A DNA stretch of 64,000 nucleotides. Origin: Acidobacteriota bacterium. Lineage in GTDB: Bacteria > Acidobacteriota > Terriglobia > Acidiferrales > UBA7541. A model generated the notes under the pieces. It was given only the letters and a program-made list of their open reading frames with translations. It had not been told where the DNA came from and searched no databases. The stretch's first letter is position 1, and each line of letters opens with the position of its first letter. Positions 17,356 through 26,570 of this stretch are shown in pieces. Position numbers and translations under genes: made by a program. The stretch spans positions 85,341 to 149,340 of the forward strand of contig JABCZN010000013.1 of NCBI GenBank assembly GCA_013289665.1. Direction: 5' to 3'.

Positions 17356-18141
17356 ATGAAGGTTCTGGTCACATTTGCGGTTGAGGCGGAGTTCGCGGCG
17401 TGGCGGAGGCTGCGGGCGTTTAACATGATTGATTACCAGGGGCTGAAGTTGCGAAGGACGGTGATTGGGGGCAATGAGGTCACTGTTTTGATTACCGGTG
17501 TGGGGGCGCAGGCTGCGGCGCAGGCCATGGATTTGATGATGCGGATGGCGGATAAGGATCAACATTTTGATGTCTGTGTTTCAAGCGGATTGGCCGGAGC
17601 GCTATGCGATACGCTAAGTGTTGGAGATGTGATCGCGCCGAAGGAACTGATTGTTGAGCTGAAACATGCGGGGCATGGAGCGGAGCGGTTGGAGGTGGAT
17701 GGCGATTTGCGGCAGATGGCGCTGGGCCGCGGTGCTAAGAACGCGAATTGCCTGTTTACGACGGATGAGATTCTGGTGAAGGCCAGCCAGAAGAAATCCT
17801 GTGCGTCGCGGGCGCAATCGGTGGATATGGAGAGCTTTGAGATCGTAAAAGCGGCATTGGCGTGGGGAGCCCGGAGCGTGGTGATTCGGGCGATCAGTGA
17901 TGGCGCCACGGAAGACATGCCCATCAATTTCAACCTCACGTTGTCTGAAAAAAAAGAGGTGAGTCTCAGCAAGGTGCTGATTCAACTGCTAAAAAATCCG
18001 CTGGCGCTACCGTCACTGATTCGTTTTGGAAGGCAGAGCAAGCGCGCCGGGGCTGTCCTGGCAACGTTTCTCGAGAGCTATCTGAGGGATCTGGCGGGCG
18101 TTGAGAGCAGGAAACAGGTCAGCGAGACGGCGGCACGATGA
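17356..18141 (+). CDS. hpnG: Hopanoid-associated phosphorylase HpnG
   Basis: Nucleoside-phosphorylase-fold protein of 261 residues. In the known pathway HpnG removes adenine from adenosylhopane to give a phosphorylated ribosylhopane. Supporting segments are MKVLVTFAVEAEFAAWRRL at the N-terminus, GVGAQAAAQAM, CVSSGLAGALCDTLSVGDVI (phosphate-binding and family core) and SVDMESFEIVKAALAW, where the Met-Glu pair binds ribose as in MTA/SAH nucleosidases. Its stop overlaps the start of the next dehydrogenase gene by four bases. Since its substrate comes from HpnH, the loss of the cluster motif in the upstream HpnH-like protein raises the question of where adenosylhopane is made. Confidence 0.9.
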   Translation: MKVLVTFAVEAEFAAWRRLRAFNMIDYQGLKLRRTVIGGNEVTVLITGVGAQAAAQAMDLMMRMADKDQHFDVCVSSGLAGALCDTLSVGDVIAPKELIVELKHAGHGAERLEVDGDLRQMALGRGAKNANCLFTTDEILVKASQKKSCASRAQSVDMESFEIVKAALAWGARSVVIRAISDGATEDMPINFNLTLSEKKEVSLSKVLIQLLKNPLALPSLIRFGRQSKRAGAVLATFLESYLRDLAGVESRKQVSETAAR

Positions 18142-19244
18142 GCCGGCCGGGAACAGTGGCGGAGCAGGTGAGGGCGCTGGGGCCGATACCCAGGACGATG
18201 CGGGCAGGGGTGTATCGCGAGAAGGGAATTGTGCGAGTGGAAGAAGTGCCGGTGCCGCAAGTGGGCGACGGCGAGGTGCTGATCAGGGTGGCGGCGTGCG
18301 GCGTCTGCGGGACGGATATCAAAAAAATCTTTTACGGGTATGTGGAGCCGCCGCAAATCCTGGGCCACGAGCTTGCGGGGACGGTGGTGGCGGTGGGGCG
18401 TGGCGTCACCAAATGGAAGCCGGGCGACCGGGTGATGAGTTTTCATCACATTCCGTGCGGGGAATGCTTCTTTTGCGAGCGGCGGATGTTTTCGCAGTGC
18501 GAGCTGTACAAGACCACGGGATTAACGGCGGGATTCACACCGAACGGCGGGGGATTTGGCGAGTACGTGAAGGCGATGCCGTGGGTGGCGGAGCGAGGGA
18601 TAGTGGCGCTGCCAGATAACGTCAGCTTCGAAGAGGCCACATTCCTGGAGCCGATTAACACCATCGTCAAAGCGGTTCAGAAGGCCAGGGTTAGAGCAGG
18701 GGAAACAGTATTGATTATCGGGTGCGGACCTATCGGACTGCAGCTATTGATGGTTACCGAAATCGAGGGGGCACGCATCTATACAAGCGACCCGGTGGCT
18801 ACGCGCCGGGAAAAGAGCTTGCAGCTCGGAGCACTTGAGTCTTTTAACCCTGTAAGTGGTAAGCTAGTTGAAGAAATCCGGGCCCGGTCGGAGGGTCGCG
18901 GGGCAGACGTGGTTCTTGTTGCCGTGGCGCATCCAGCAGTTGTGGTGGAAGCGCTGGCGGCGGCGAGGCCAGGGGGGCGGGTCCTCCTGTTTGCCGCGAA
19001 CGATCCAGTCACAAAAATAGAGTTTCCAGCCTCGGCGGTGGGGATCGACGAGAAGGAAATCCTTGGCAGCTATAGTGCGGCGGTTGACATCCAAGAAAGT
19101 GCGGCAGAGCTGGTGCTGGGGAAGAAACTGCCGGTAATGGATATCGTCACGCACAGGTTCCCTTTGGATAGAATCCAGGAAGGCTTGGAACTGGCGGCGC
19201 ATCCGACGGATGATTCCTTGAAGGTACTGATCACGCACAAATGA
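18138..19244 (+). CDS. Zinc-dependent medium-chain dehydrogenase in hopanoid operon
   Basis: A 368-residue alcohol dehydrogenase of the MDR superfamily. It has the catalytic zinc ligands (CGVCGTD and LGHELAG), all four cysteines of the structural zinc site ([15 protein letters not shown]) and the Rossmann motif [14 protein letters not shown]. The residue set is complete, so it should be an active NAD(P)-dependent oxidoreductase. It overlaps hpnG and the next dehydrogenase by four bases on each side. Its place in the operon suggests a step on the hopanoid side chain, for example reduction of ribosylhopane towards bacteriohopanetetrol; this is inference and no substrate residue proves it. Confidence 0.85.
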   Translation: MSRPGTVAEQVRALGPIPRTMRAGVYREKGIVRVEEVPVPQVGDGEVLIRVAACGVCGTDIKKIFYGYVEPPQILGHELAGTVVAVGRGVTKWKPGDRVMSFHHIPCGECFFCERRMFSQCELYKTTGLTAGFTPNGGGFGEYVKAMPWVAERGIVALPDNVSFEEATFLEPINTIVKAVQKARVRAGETVLIIGCGPIGLQLLMVTEIEGARIYTSDPVATRREKSLQLGALESFNPVSGKLVEEIRARSEGRGADVVLVAVAHPAVVVEALAAARPGGRVLLFAANDPVTKIEFPASAVGIDEKEILGSYSAAVDIQESAAELVLGKKLPVMDIVTHRFPLDRIQEGLELAAHPTDDSLKVLITHK

Positions 19245-20356
19245 AAACAGCGTCCCCAAAGAAAAGCGAGCTTGGACTGGAAGAGGCGCCTTTCCAGGAA
19301 AAGGTCGTTGTCCCTTCTCGAATGACCGCGGCCGTGCTCTACGGCAGCGAAGATCTGCGAATTGAACAAATTGACGTGCCGGCACTGGCGGTGGACGAGG
19401 TGTTGCTGCGCGTGCGGCTCGCGTTGACGGACGGCACGGACCTGAAGGTGTGGAAGCGCGGGTATCACGCGAAAATGATCCAACCGCCGGCGGTGTTCGG
19501 GCACGAGGTGGTGGGCGAAATTGTGGCGATGGGGAAGCGCGTGGATCCCCGGTGGCGGCTGGGAACGCGGGTGATTGCGGCGAATTCGGCGCCCTGTTTG
19601 CGGTGCTATCACTGTCGCCGCGGGCAGGAGAATCTTTGCGACGATCTGCTGTTCAATAACGGGGCGTACGCCGAGTACATGCGGATACCGGGCAGGATTG
19701 CGCGGGAAAATATGCTGGAAGTGCCGCACGGAGTGGACGACCACAGCGCGGCGCTGGTGGAGCCGCTGGCCTGCGTGCTGCGCGGCGTGCACGAAATGGA
19801 AGTGCGCACGGGGGATTCGACCGTGGTGATCGGGTGCGGCCCGATTGGATTGATGTTCGTGCGAATGCTGACGCGGCGGGGAGTGCGCGTGATTGCCCTG
19901 GCGCGGCGCGAAGGCCCGCTGGCGGTGGCGCGGAAGCTGGGCGCCGCAGCGGCGATCAATGTCACGGAAACAGCGGATGTAGCGGCGGCGGTGCGGGCAT
20001 TGACCGACGAGGGACGCGGGCCGGATTCGGTGGTGGAAGCCGCGGGAAACCCGGCCACGTGGGAGCAGGCCCTGGCGATGGTGCGGCGGGGTGGCGTGGT
20101 GAATTTCTTCAGCGGGCTGCCGACAGGAACGCGCGTGGAAATCGAGCCCGCCTCGATTCATTACTCGGAGATCAAGATTATTTCGCCGTTCCACCATACG
20201 CCACGATTTATTCGCGAGGCGCTCGAGGCGATCCGGCGCGGCGATATTTCGGCGCACGATTTTGTCACCGAAGACATTCGACTGGAAGACCTGCCGCAGG
20301 CGTTTGAACGCATGAAGACACGGAGCGGGGAAATCAAGCTGGCGGTGAGGCCGTGA
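19241..20356 (+). CDS. Second zinc-type medium-chain dehydrogenase, catalytic Cys replaced by Asp
   Basis: A 371-residue MDR protein. Structural zinc cysteines are intact (APCLRCYHCRRGQENLC), as is FGHEVVG and the Rossmann motif [13 protein letters not shown]. At the usual catalytic CxxCGTD motif it reads LALTDGTD, so the zinc-binding Cys is replaced by Asp. An Asp at this position is known as a zinc ligand in some MDR enzymes such as haloarchaeal glucose dehydrogenase, so activity may be kept. An extra N-terminal stretch of about 25 residues precedes the fold. It overlaps the previous dehydrogenase (ATGA). The pair may form a heteromer or act in sequence; neither is proven. Confidence 0.83.
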   Translation: MKTASPKKSELGLEEAPFQEKVVVPSRMTAAVLYGSEDLRIEQIDVPALAVDEVLLRVRLALTDGTDLKVWKRGYHAKMIQPPAVFGHEVVGEIVAMGKRVDPRWRLGTRVIAANSAPCLRCYHCRRGQENLCDDLLFNNGAYAEYMRIPGRIARENMLEVPHGVDDHSAALVEPLACVLRGVHEMEVRTGDSTVVIGCGPIGLMFVRMLTRRGVRVIALARREGPLAVARKLGAAAAINVTETADVAAAVRALTDEGRGPDSVVEAAGNPATWEQALAMVRRGGVVNFFSGLPTGTRVEIEPASIHYSEIKIISPFHHTPRFIREALEAIRRGDISAHDFVTEDIRLEDLPQAFERMKTRSGEIKLAVRP

Positions 20357-20463
20357 GCAGTGGCCAGCGACCCACTCGGCAAGCTCAGGGCAGGCCGGCG
20401 ACCGGTTGCCAGTGAAGAGATAGCCCACCCCTTTTTAAATCTCCTAGAGGATAGATACAGCTG

Positions 20464-22413
20464 ATGCTGCGTGCTGGTGAATTGAAGATTGCCGCAAAGC
20501 TGCCAGCGGATGGCTGTGCGCCGAGTGAAGCGCAGGCTTATACGCGCTGGCTGGCGACGCATCATTACGAGAATTTCAACGTGGCGTCGTGGCTGCTGCC
20601 GAAGCAATTGCACCAGCATTTCTACAATTTGTATGCGTATTGCCGCTGGGCGGATGACCTGGGCGATGAAATTCCGGTAAGAGAACGGGCGCTGGAGTTG
20701 CTGGATTGGTGGGAGCGGGAACTGGATGCCTGCTACGAGGGGCGGCCTTCGCACCCGGTGTTTGTGGCGCTGCGCGAGACGATTGTGGCGAAGGATGTGC
20801 CGAAACAGCCATTTGCGGATCTGTTGAAGGCATTCCGGCAGGATCAGGTGGTGAAGCGGTATCCGACCTGGAATGCGGTGCTGGATTACTGCTTATATTC
20901 GGCCAATCCTGTGGGGCGGCTGGTGCTCTATCTGTGCGGGTACCGGGATGAGGAGAGGCAAAAGCTTTCTGACGCGACTTGCACAGCGCTGCAGTTGGCA
21001 AATTTCTGGCAGGACGTTTCGCGGGATCTGGAGATCGGACGGATTTACATTCCGCTGGATCGGGCGGCGGCGCATGGACTGGGCGAGCAGGATATCGTTT
21101 TGAGGAAATTCGATTATCGCTACGAATCGTTGATGAAGGAGCTGATCGAATATACGCGGGGACTTTTTGAGAACGGAATGCCGCTGGCGAGGAAGGTGGA
21201 CGGCAAGTTGAGCGTGGACCTGGACATGTTCAGCCGGGGCGGGCTGGCGGTGTTGGATTCAATTGAGGCGATGGGTTACGACACGCTGCACCGGCGACCG
21301 GAAGTGAGCAAGGCGAAGCAGGCGGGATTGCTGGGGCGGGCGTTGATTGGGCATGTGCTCGGTGGTTCGGGCGTGAGCCGCAACGGCGGATTTGCGCGTG
21401 GAGAAGCGAGCTACGTTGGCGCGGATTCGACCGAAGCGGAGATCAGGGCGTCGTACAGCGACTGCCACCAGATTGCGCGGAAGGCGCACAGCAATTTTTA
21501 TCCCGCGTTCTTTCTGCTGCCGAAAGCGAAGCGTGACGGGATTGTGGCGCTGTATGCGTTCATGCGGCTGATTGACGACGTTTCGGACGAAGGCGCGGAT
21601 GTGGCAGCGAAACAGCGCGGGCTGGCCAGGTGGAGGGCCGCGCTCGACGAAGCGATTACAGGGCAATCACAAGCGTTTGATGGGAACGCTGCGCGGTCGC
21701 TGCAAGGGGCGGATTTATATGGCGAGCGCGAGGTTTTGCCCGCGCTGGTGGACACCATGGAGCGGTTCCGGATGCCGGCACGCTATCTGCATGATTTGAT
21801 CAGCGGCGCGGAAATGGACCTGACGATTCGCGAGTATCCGACGTTTGAACGGCTGAAAGAATATTGTTATCGCGTGGCTGGGACGGTCGGGTTGACGTGC
21901 ACGCATATTTTTGGCTTCCGCGATTCTAAGGCACTGGATCTGGCGGAGAAGCTCGGGCTGGCTTTTCAACTGACGAATATTATTCGCGATGTATGCGAGG
22001 ATTACTCGATTGGACGAATTTACCTGCCGGAGGAGGATTTAGCGCGCTACGGTGTGGCGAAAGAAGATTTAGGGAGAAGCGAGGTGACGCTCGGCGTGCG
22101 GGAACTGTTGCGGTTTGAGGCCGACCGGGCGTGGAAGCTGTATGAAGAGGGAGCGCAACTGCTGGGGCTCATTGAAGAAGACAGCCGGGGGACGCTGTGG
22201 CTGCTGGTGCAAACATACAGCGCGCTGCTGGCGCGGATCGAATCGGTGGAGTTTGCCGTGTTTGGGGAGCGCGTGAGGCTGTCCAAGCCGGAGAAGATGA
22301 TGTTGATGGCGAAGGCGCGATTCGGGCGCCATACGGAAGAGAACATCCTTGCAAAATGTGATCGTGATCGGCGGCGGGCTGGCGGGGCTGTCGGCGGGCG
22401 TCGCGCTGGCTGA
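20464..22413 (+). CDS. Fused squalene synthase HpnC-HpnD
   Basis: A 649-residue protein with two complete trans-isoprenyl synthase-like domains. In bacteria squalene is made from farnesyl diphosphate by three separate proteins: HpnD makes presqualene diphosphate, HpnC makes hydroxysqualene and HpnE reduces it. Here residues 25-300 look like HpnC (YENFNVASWLLPK, DDLGDE at 64-69, WQDVSRDLEIGRIYIP at 182-197) and residues 330-620 like HpnD (SNFYPAFFLLPKAKRDGI, DDVSDE at 371-376, NIIRDVCED at 505-513 and GRIYLPEEDL). The frame is open throughout with no stop or shift between halves. Its last 65 bases overlap hpnE. A fusion would allow the intermediate to be passed directly. Confidence 0.9.
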   Translation: MLRAGELKIAAKLPADGCAPSEAQAYTRWLATHHYENFNVASWLLPKQLHQHFYNLYAYCRWADDLGDEIPVRERALELLDWWERELDACYEGRPSHPVFVALRETIVAKDVPKQPFADLLKAFRQDQVVKRYPTWNAVLDYCLYSANPVGRLVLYLCGYRDEERQKLSDATCTALQLANFWQDVSRDLEIGRIYIPLDRAAAHGLGEQDIVLRKFDYRYESLMKELIEYTRGLFENGMPLARKVDGKLSVDLDMFSRGGLAVLDSIEAMGYDTLHRRPEVSKAKQAGLLGRALIGHVLGGSGVSRNGGFARGEASYVGADSTEAEIRASYSDCHQIARKAHSNFYPAFFLLPKAKRDGIVALYAFMRLIDDVSDEGADVAAKQRGLARWRAALDEAITGQSQAFDGNAARSLQGADLYGEREVLPALVDTMERFRMPARYLHDLISGAEMDLTIREYPTFERLKEYCYRVAGTVGLTCTHIFGFRDSKALDLAEKLGLAFQLTNIIRDVCEDYSIGRIYLPEEDLARYGVAKEDLGRSEVTLGVRELLRFEADRAWKLYEEGAQLLGLIEEDSRGTLWLLVQTYSALLARIESVEFAVFGERVRLSKPEKMMLMAKARFGRHTEENILAKCDRDRRRAGGAVGGRRAG

Positions 22414-23761
22414 AGCCGGCTGGCGGGTGCGGCTGTTCGAACAGAGACCGTTTTTGGGCGGCCGGGCAACGTCGTACGTGTTGCCGGACGGCGAGCATGT
22501 GGACAACTGCCAGCACGTGACGTTGGGCTGCTGCACGAACCTGGAAGATTTTTTCCGGCGCGTGGGATCGGCTGGGAAAATCAAGTTTTTTGACCGCTTG
22601 CTGTTTCAGGACCCTCAGGGGCGTACTGGCGAGATGCAGGCGGGGCTGCTGCCGGCGCCATTTCACATGACGCGATCGTTCGCGGCGTTCGCGCCGTTGA
22701 CACTGGCCGATAAGCGGAGCATCGCCTGGGCGATGCTGGATATTCTGCGGGGCAAAGGGCGCACGGCGGACCTGGATGAACCGGGCGGAATTTCGATGCT
22801 GGAATGGTTGAAGCGGCGAAAGCAGACGCCGGGAGCAATCGAGCGGTTCTGGCGGGTGGTGCTGGTGAGCGCGCTGGACGAAGAGCTTGGCCGGACGGAT
22901 GCGCGATTTGGTGTGGATGTTTTCTGGAAAGGGTTTTTGTCGAACCGGACGGGATACAGGATGGGCGTGCCGTCGGTGCCGCTGGCGGAGCTTTATGACG
23001 GATGCAAGGCAGAGATCGAGAAGCGCGGCGGGGAAGTGAACCTGCGGATGCCTGTACGAGCGATTCAAGTGGCGAACGGCGAAGTGGCCAGCGTGGAGTT
23101 TGATGGCGGGAGACAGGAGAGCGCGGAAGCTTACGTGTTTGCGGTGCCGCATCCGGCGATGGCGGAATTGGCGAGTGATGAGATTAGGCGGTTGGAGCCT
23201 CGGCTGGGTGATCTGGAAAAAATCGGAGTCGCGCCGATTACGGGAGTGCATTTCTGGTTTGACCGGGAAGTGATGACGGAGCCGTTTGTGACGCTGATGG
23301 AGACGACGACGCAGTGGATCTTTAACAAGACGGCTTTGTACGGAGCGGCTAACGGCACAGGGAAAGAGAAAGGGCAGTACCTGCAGCTGGTAATCAGCGC
23401 ATCGTATGGCCTCTTGCAGAAGCCGCGGCAGGAGATTATTGATTTGTGTTTGAAGGAAGTGCAGCAGGCGCTGCCAGCGGCGCGGGGCGCGAAATTGCTG
23501 AAGGCTACGGTCATCAAAGAGGCGGCGGCCACATTTTCGCCGCAACCTGGCGTGGACTGTTGGCGTCCAACACAAGAGACGAAAATCCGGGGAATGTTTC
23601 TGGCGGGGGATTGGACGGCTACAGGATGGCCGGCGACGATGGAAGGCGCGGTGCGCAGCGGGTATTTGGCGGCGGAGGCGGTGCTGCGGAGCGCGGGGAC
23701 GCCGAGAAAATTCTTGCAGGCGGATTTGGCCGCGGATGGATTGGTGAGGTGGTTTTGTTAG
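22349..23761 (+). CDS. hpnE: Hydroxysqualene dehydroxylase HpnE
   Basis: FAD-dependent amine oxidase/phytoene desaturase-type protein of 470 residues that completes squalene synthesis by reducing hydroxysqualene. The N-terminus carries the dinucleotide motif VIVIGGGLAGLSAGVAL followed by FEQRPFLGGRATSY, and the C-terminus has the FAD-binding segment MFLAGDWTATGWPATMEGAV, both typical of HpnE. The only reasonable start is the TTG at 22349, inside the 3' end of the hpnCD fusion, so translation is probably coupled. It is the last gene of the hopanoid operon; no clear terminator follows. Confidence 0.92.
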   Translation: MQNVIVIGGGLAGLSAGVALAEAGWRVRLFEQRPFLGGRATSYVLPDGEHVDNCQHVTLGCCTNLEDFFRRVGSAGKIKFFDRLLFQDPQGRTGEMQAGLLPAPFHMTRSFAAFAPLTLADKRSIAWAMLDILRGKGRTADLDEPGGISMLEWLKRRKQTPGAIERFWRVVLVSALDEELGRTDARFGVDVFWKGFLSNRTGYRMGVPSVPLAELYDGCKAEIEKRGGEVNLRMPVRAIQVANGEVASVEFDGGRQESAEAYVFAVPHPAMAELASDEIRRLEPRLGDLEKIGVAPITGVHFWFDREVMTEPFVTLMETTTQWIFNKTALYGAANGTGKEKGQYLQLVISASYGLLQKPRQEIIDLCLKEVQQALPAARGAKLLKATVIKEAAATFSPQPGVDCWRPTQETKIRGMFLAGDWTATGWPATMEGAVRSGYLAAEAVLRSAGTPRKFLQADLAADGLVRWFC

Positions 23762-23869
23762 GGTTCCAGGGATTTGCGCTCGATTGTTTTATGCATCGCT
23801 TAATTTGAGGTTGAGGTCCTGAAGGCATCTTCGTCGGCTGCCCTCAGGATGACAAAGCTGTTTTAGTTT

Positions 23870-24175
23870 TCAGAGGGTTTCGAGATTGAAAGTGGACAGG
23901 CGGCGTTCGGAGACGGTGAGCGATTCGGTGGTGCGATCGATGGCGGCGTAGGCCACATGGTTTGCGTTTTTAAACTGCTCGAAGGCGGATTCGGAATCCC
24001 AGTAGTCGAGGGTGAAGTAGAAGCGAGGACGGGAAAGGTCCTGAAGGAGGCGAGTCTCCCGGAAGTGCGGATCGCGTTGGAAAAGGTGGACCCAGGGGCC
24101 CTGGGGGCCATAGGCGGATTGATAGCTTTCTTCGCAACCGGGCTTGACTTCGTACTCCCAGAGGGCTACAAACAT
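23870..24175 (-). CDS. ABM-fold (antibiotic biosynthesis monooxygenase-like) protein
   Basis: A 101-residue protein that looks like a dimeric alpha-beta barrel: MFVALWEYEVKPGCEESYQS, then RPRFYFTLDYWDSESAFEQF. This is the usual order of strands and helices in ABM proteins, which range from quinol monooxygenases to haem-degrading and non-catalytic members. The frame is open back to 24463, but MFVALWEY is the family-like beginning, and GGAG lies upstream. No catalytic residue can be picked out. It is divergent from the zinc-ribbon gene at 24353. Confidence 0.7.
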   Translation of the reverse strand: MFVALWEYEVKPGCEESYQSAYGPQGPWVHLFQRDPHFRETRLLQDLSRPRFYFTLDYWDSESAFEQFKNANHVAYAAIDRTTESLTVSERRLSTFNLETL

Positions 24176-24352
24176 AGTTGTCCCATCTCCTGCTCTCGCT
24201 AACCGGCAATCCAGGAACACTTCATAGGGAAGCTGGCCTGCCGAGCGATTGTAGCAACCCGATTGGATACAAGACGCAAAGAGACCCTCTCTGTAGTTGT
24301 GTAAATACACTTTGATGTGGCAGTCCGTTGAGGCTGACGGACGGAGGCGTTT

Positions 24353-24832
24353 GTGGATCGCAAGTACGGCCACCGCGGCTATCGTGACGCGGAAAAGCAT
24401 GAAAAAAAGGAAAGACCAGATCGCAAGCCGCCGCAGGGCGGTCCGCGTGGAGCTACGGACCATCTAGGGCCGCGAACGCCGCGGATGGTGGGAACGGTAA
24501 CGCGGGCGCGCTGCTCGAACTGCGGGGCGGTGCTGGTTTCGGGATTTGACGCCAACGGAAAATGCCCGAAGTGCGGGTTTGAGCTGCATTGCTGCAAGCA
24601 GTGCCGGTTTTTCGATTCGGGCGCGCAATTTGAGTGCACGCAGCCGGTGCCGGCACGGGTTACGCCGAAGGATGCGAAAAACGATTGCACTTTTTATGAG
24701 TTCCGGATGACGGTGGAGAAAGATACCGCGCCGACGTCATATATGCAGCCGGCGCAGGTTCCCGTCGAAGCGCCCAATCCTTCCCGGCCCTTGGATGCCC
24801 GCCAAGCATTCGAAAACCTGTTCAAGAAGTAG
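24353..24832 (+). CDS. Zinc-ribbon protein with a Cys-rich core
   Basis: A 159-residue protein starting at GTG 24353 with GGAGG nearby. After a basic, disordered N-terminus the core has RCSNCGAVLVSGFDANGKCP, then KCGFELHCCKQCRFFD and a further Cys pair (FECTQPV, NDCTFYEF). That makes one standard zinc ribbon plus a second Cys cluster. The C-terminus is Pro-rich. The layout resembles small acidobacterial proteins of unknown role. Its last 11 bases overlap the 3' end of the convergent DUF72 gene. Confidence 0.6.
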   Translation: MDRKYGHRGYRDAEKHEKKERPDRKPPQGGPRGATDHLGPRTPRMVGTVTRARCSNCGAVLVSGFDANGKCPKCGFELHCCKQCRFFDSGAQFECTQPVPARVTPKDAKNDCTFYEFRMTVEKDTAPTSYMQPAQVPVEAPNPSRPLDARQAFENLFKK

Positions 24833-25790
24833 TGCCCTTCGATTTTTTCCCCGTGGGTGGGCCGAGAGGGAAAAGTGTCGGCGCCGCGGGCATTTCGCTG
24901 GCGAATTGCTCGAGTTGCGGATAGTGCTGGCGCAGGTCGTCGGGCATTTTCAGTTTCGTTCCCTTCAAAATGCTGAGGAGTTGCAGGGCGTTTACGACAG
25001 CCTTGCCCTGGTAGTGGTTGTTGGTGACGACGTAGGTGTCACGGGTGTGTTTTTGCACTTCCTGGATGCGATTGACCCAGGGTTTGAGCTCCTCGGGAGA
25101 ATAAAGATAGTTGTAGCGCTCGTGGGCGGGCAGTTTGGGATCATCGCTGAACCAGGTGTCGTAGCGGCGGCCGTGGAACCGCACATAGCCAACGGGCGAA
25201 GTGCTTTGTGCGGCCGGCTTGAGGGAATTGCCGATGATCGGTTGATCGATATTGCAGAAACCGGCGTCGTGCTCGCGCAGGAAATCGAGAGTGTCTTGCG
25301 TTTGCCAGGAAGCGTGGCGGAGTTCGACGACGAGGGGATAGTCGGCGAAACGTTTTAGAAGGGCAGAAAGATGGGCGGAGGTTTCCGCGGTGCGATGAAA
25401 GGAAAAAGGGAATTGGAGGAGCACAGCGCCGAGCTTGCCCGCCTCGAGGAGAACGTCGAATCCGGCACGCACGGCGTGCTCGTCTCCGGCGGTGGCCGAG
25501 GGCTCGTGAGTGAAGCGCTGCCAGAGTTTGGCGGTGAAAAGGAACGAGGGATTTGCGGCCACCCTGTCGATCCAGCTGGCGGCGTGGTCCGGACGAATTG
25601 GCTGGTAGAAGGATGTATTGATCTCGATGGTGTCAAAAAACTGGGCGAGGAATGTTGCTTCGTGGAAATTTCTTGCGCGGCGGGAGGGATAGACGAAGCC
25701 GGACCAATCGGGGTATGACCAGCCGGCCGGGCCGACGCGCAATCGTCCTTGAGAAGCGGGTTTGGGGGTGGAGTCTTTCTTTTGGTGCAT
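24822..25790 (-). CDS. DUF72 family protein (YecE-like)
   Basis: A 322-residue TIM-barrel protein of the DUF72 family. Matching segments are RVGPAGWSYPDWSGFVYP at the N-terminus, FFDTIEINTSFYQPIRPD, VLLQFPFSFHRTAE, YPLVVELRHASW and TYVVTNNHYQGKAVVNAL, which follow the family order. The biochemical role of DUF72 proteins is not established. The start ATG follows directly on a low-complexity Lys/Pro-rich leader. It has no operon partner; it is convergent with the zinc-ribbon gene. Confidence 0.9.
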   Translation of the reverse strand: MHQKKDSTPKPASQGRLRVGPAGWSYPDWSGFVYPSRRARNFHEATFLAQFFDTIEINTSFYQPIRPDHAASWIDRVAANPSFLFTAKLWQRFTHEPSATAGDEHAVRAGFDVLLEAGKLGAVLLQFPFSFHRTAETSAHLSALLKRFADYPLVVELRHASWQTQDTLDFLREHDAGFCNIDQPIIGNSLKPAAQSTSPVGYVRFHGRRYDTWFSDDPKLPAHERYNYLYSPEELKPWVNRIQEVQKHTRDTYVVTNNHYQGKAVVNALQLLSILKGTKLKMPDDLRQHYPQLEQFASEMPAAPTLFPLGPPTGKKSKGTTS

Positions 25791-25949
25791 CGGGTGGCTA
25801 CCGCTAGGCTAGAAAGTCGCGCGAGGTCTGTCAATGAGCTGGCGTTGCGCGGGTGATTGCGGCTTGTTATGCTTGCGGTGTTATGCGGTGCAGAACGCAG
25901 CCGCTTCGCATCCCCGCCAGATTCTGCTTTAAGCCCTACAGGTGCAACC

Positions 25950-26285
25950 ATGAACGTATCCATCAGTTATAGGCACGTGGACGCGCAACAACCAGTGGCA
26001 GTGGAAGTGACTCGGCGACTGGATAAATTGAACCGTCTGCTGAAGAGTTACCAGCCGGACATGATTCAGTTGAAGGGAGTGTTTTCGAGGAACCAGAGGA
26101 CGGAAGAGCAATCTTGCGCGCTGACCCTTTCGCTGCCGAATGGGACGCTGCACGCCACGGGGAACGGCAAGAATGTGCTGGCGGGTTGCAAGAAGGCTTT
26201 TAGTGAAATTGAGGCGCAGGTAAAGAAACACCAGTCACGGCTGCGGCGCGAACACGAATGGAAACGGAAACGGCCGATGGAATGA
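25950..26285 (+). CDS. HPF/RaiA-type ribosome hibernation factor
   Basis: A 111-residue protein with the S30AE fold: MNVSISYRHVDAQQPVAVEV (strand-helix), DKLNRLLKSY, then VFSRNQRTEEQSCALTLSLP, a strand pair, and a helix ending in basic residues (QSRLRREHEWKRKRPME). Proteins of this short type bind the 30S subunit at the mRNA/tRNA channel in stationary phase. The frame is open to 25857, but the ATG at 25950 gives the family N-terminus. It lies 81 bases before tRNA-Lys on the same strand. Confidence 0.8.
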   Translation: MNVSISYRHVDAQQPVAVEVTRRLDKLNRLLKSYQPDMIQLKGVFSRNQRTEEQSCALTLSLPNGTLHATGNGKNVLAGCKKAFSEIEAQVKKHQSRLRREHEWKRKRPME

Positions 26286-26366
26286 GGCGCTGGCGGAATT
26301 CGCCATTCGCGAGTGCGTGCGGAGCGGGAATTAGGGTTTTCCTGTACAATTAAAGTTTGTGTCCGC

Positions 26367-26441
26367 AGGGGCGTAGCTCAGTGGTAGAGCAGCGGCCTTT
26401 TAAGCCGAAGGTCGTGGGTTCGATCCCCACCGCCCCTACCA
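26367..26441 (+). tRNA. tRNA-Lys (anticodon TTT), integration site
   Basis: A full cloverleaf of 75 bases with encoded CCA. The acceptor stem AGGGGCG / CGCCCCT pairs perfectly, the D arm is GCTCAGTGGTAGAGC, the anticodon loop CTTTTAA contains TTT, and the T arm GTGGG-TTCGATC-CCCAC is perfect. The outer anticodon-stem pair is a G-A mismatch. Its 3' end from position 26418 is repeated three more times downstream, so this tRNA is the attachment site of the mobile elements that follow. Confidence 0.97.
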
Positions 26442-26444
26442 ACC
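26418..26444 (+). repeat. att copy 1 (3' end of tRNA-Lys)
   Basis: This 27-base segment starts GTTCGATCCCC and ends CGCCCCTACCAACC. It is identical at 50950-50976; shorter copies of 24 and 23 bases lie at 59020 and 60552. It covers the T loop to the CCA end, the usual crossover region for tyrosine integrases that use tRNA genes. Confidence 0.9.
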
Positions 26445-26570
26445 TAACCGATTGAATTTCCTGGTGGTTCCAAGCACCGTTTCTGCAGTGTACCTCTGGT
26501 GTACCTCATGCGTTAGGACGTATGCACTGAGACGCCCTCGGTCCGTCCCATTTAAGACCTCTGGGAATTC

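Noticed and set aside
19070..20428. 452-codon minus-strand frame opposite the two dehydrogenases
   Set aside because: Arg/His-rich shadow with no motif; the plus-strand dehydrogenases are certain.
22169..23575. 468-codon minus-strand frame opposite hpnE
   Set aside because: Antisense shadow of hpnE; no domain.
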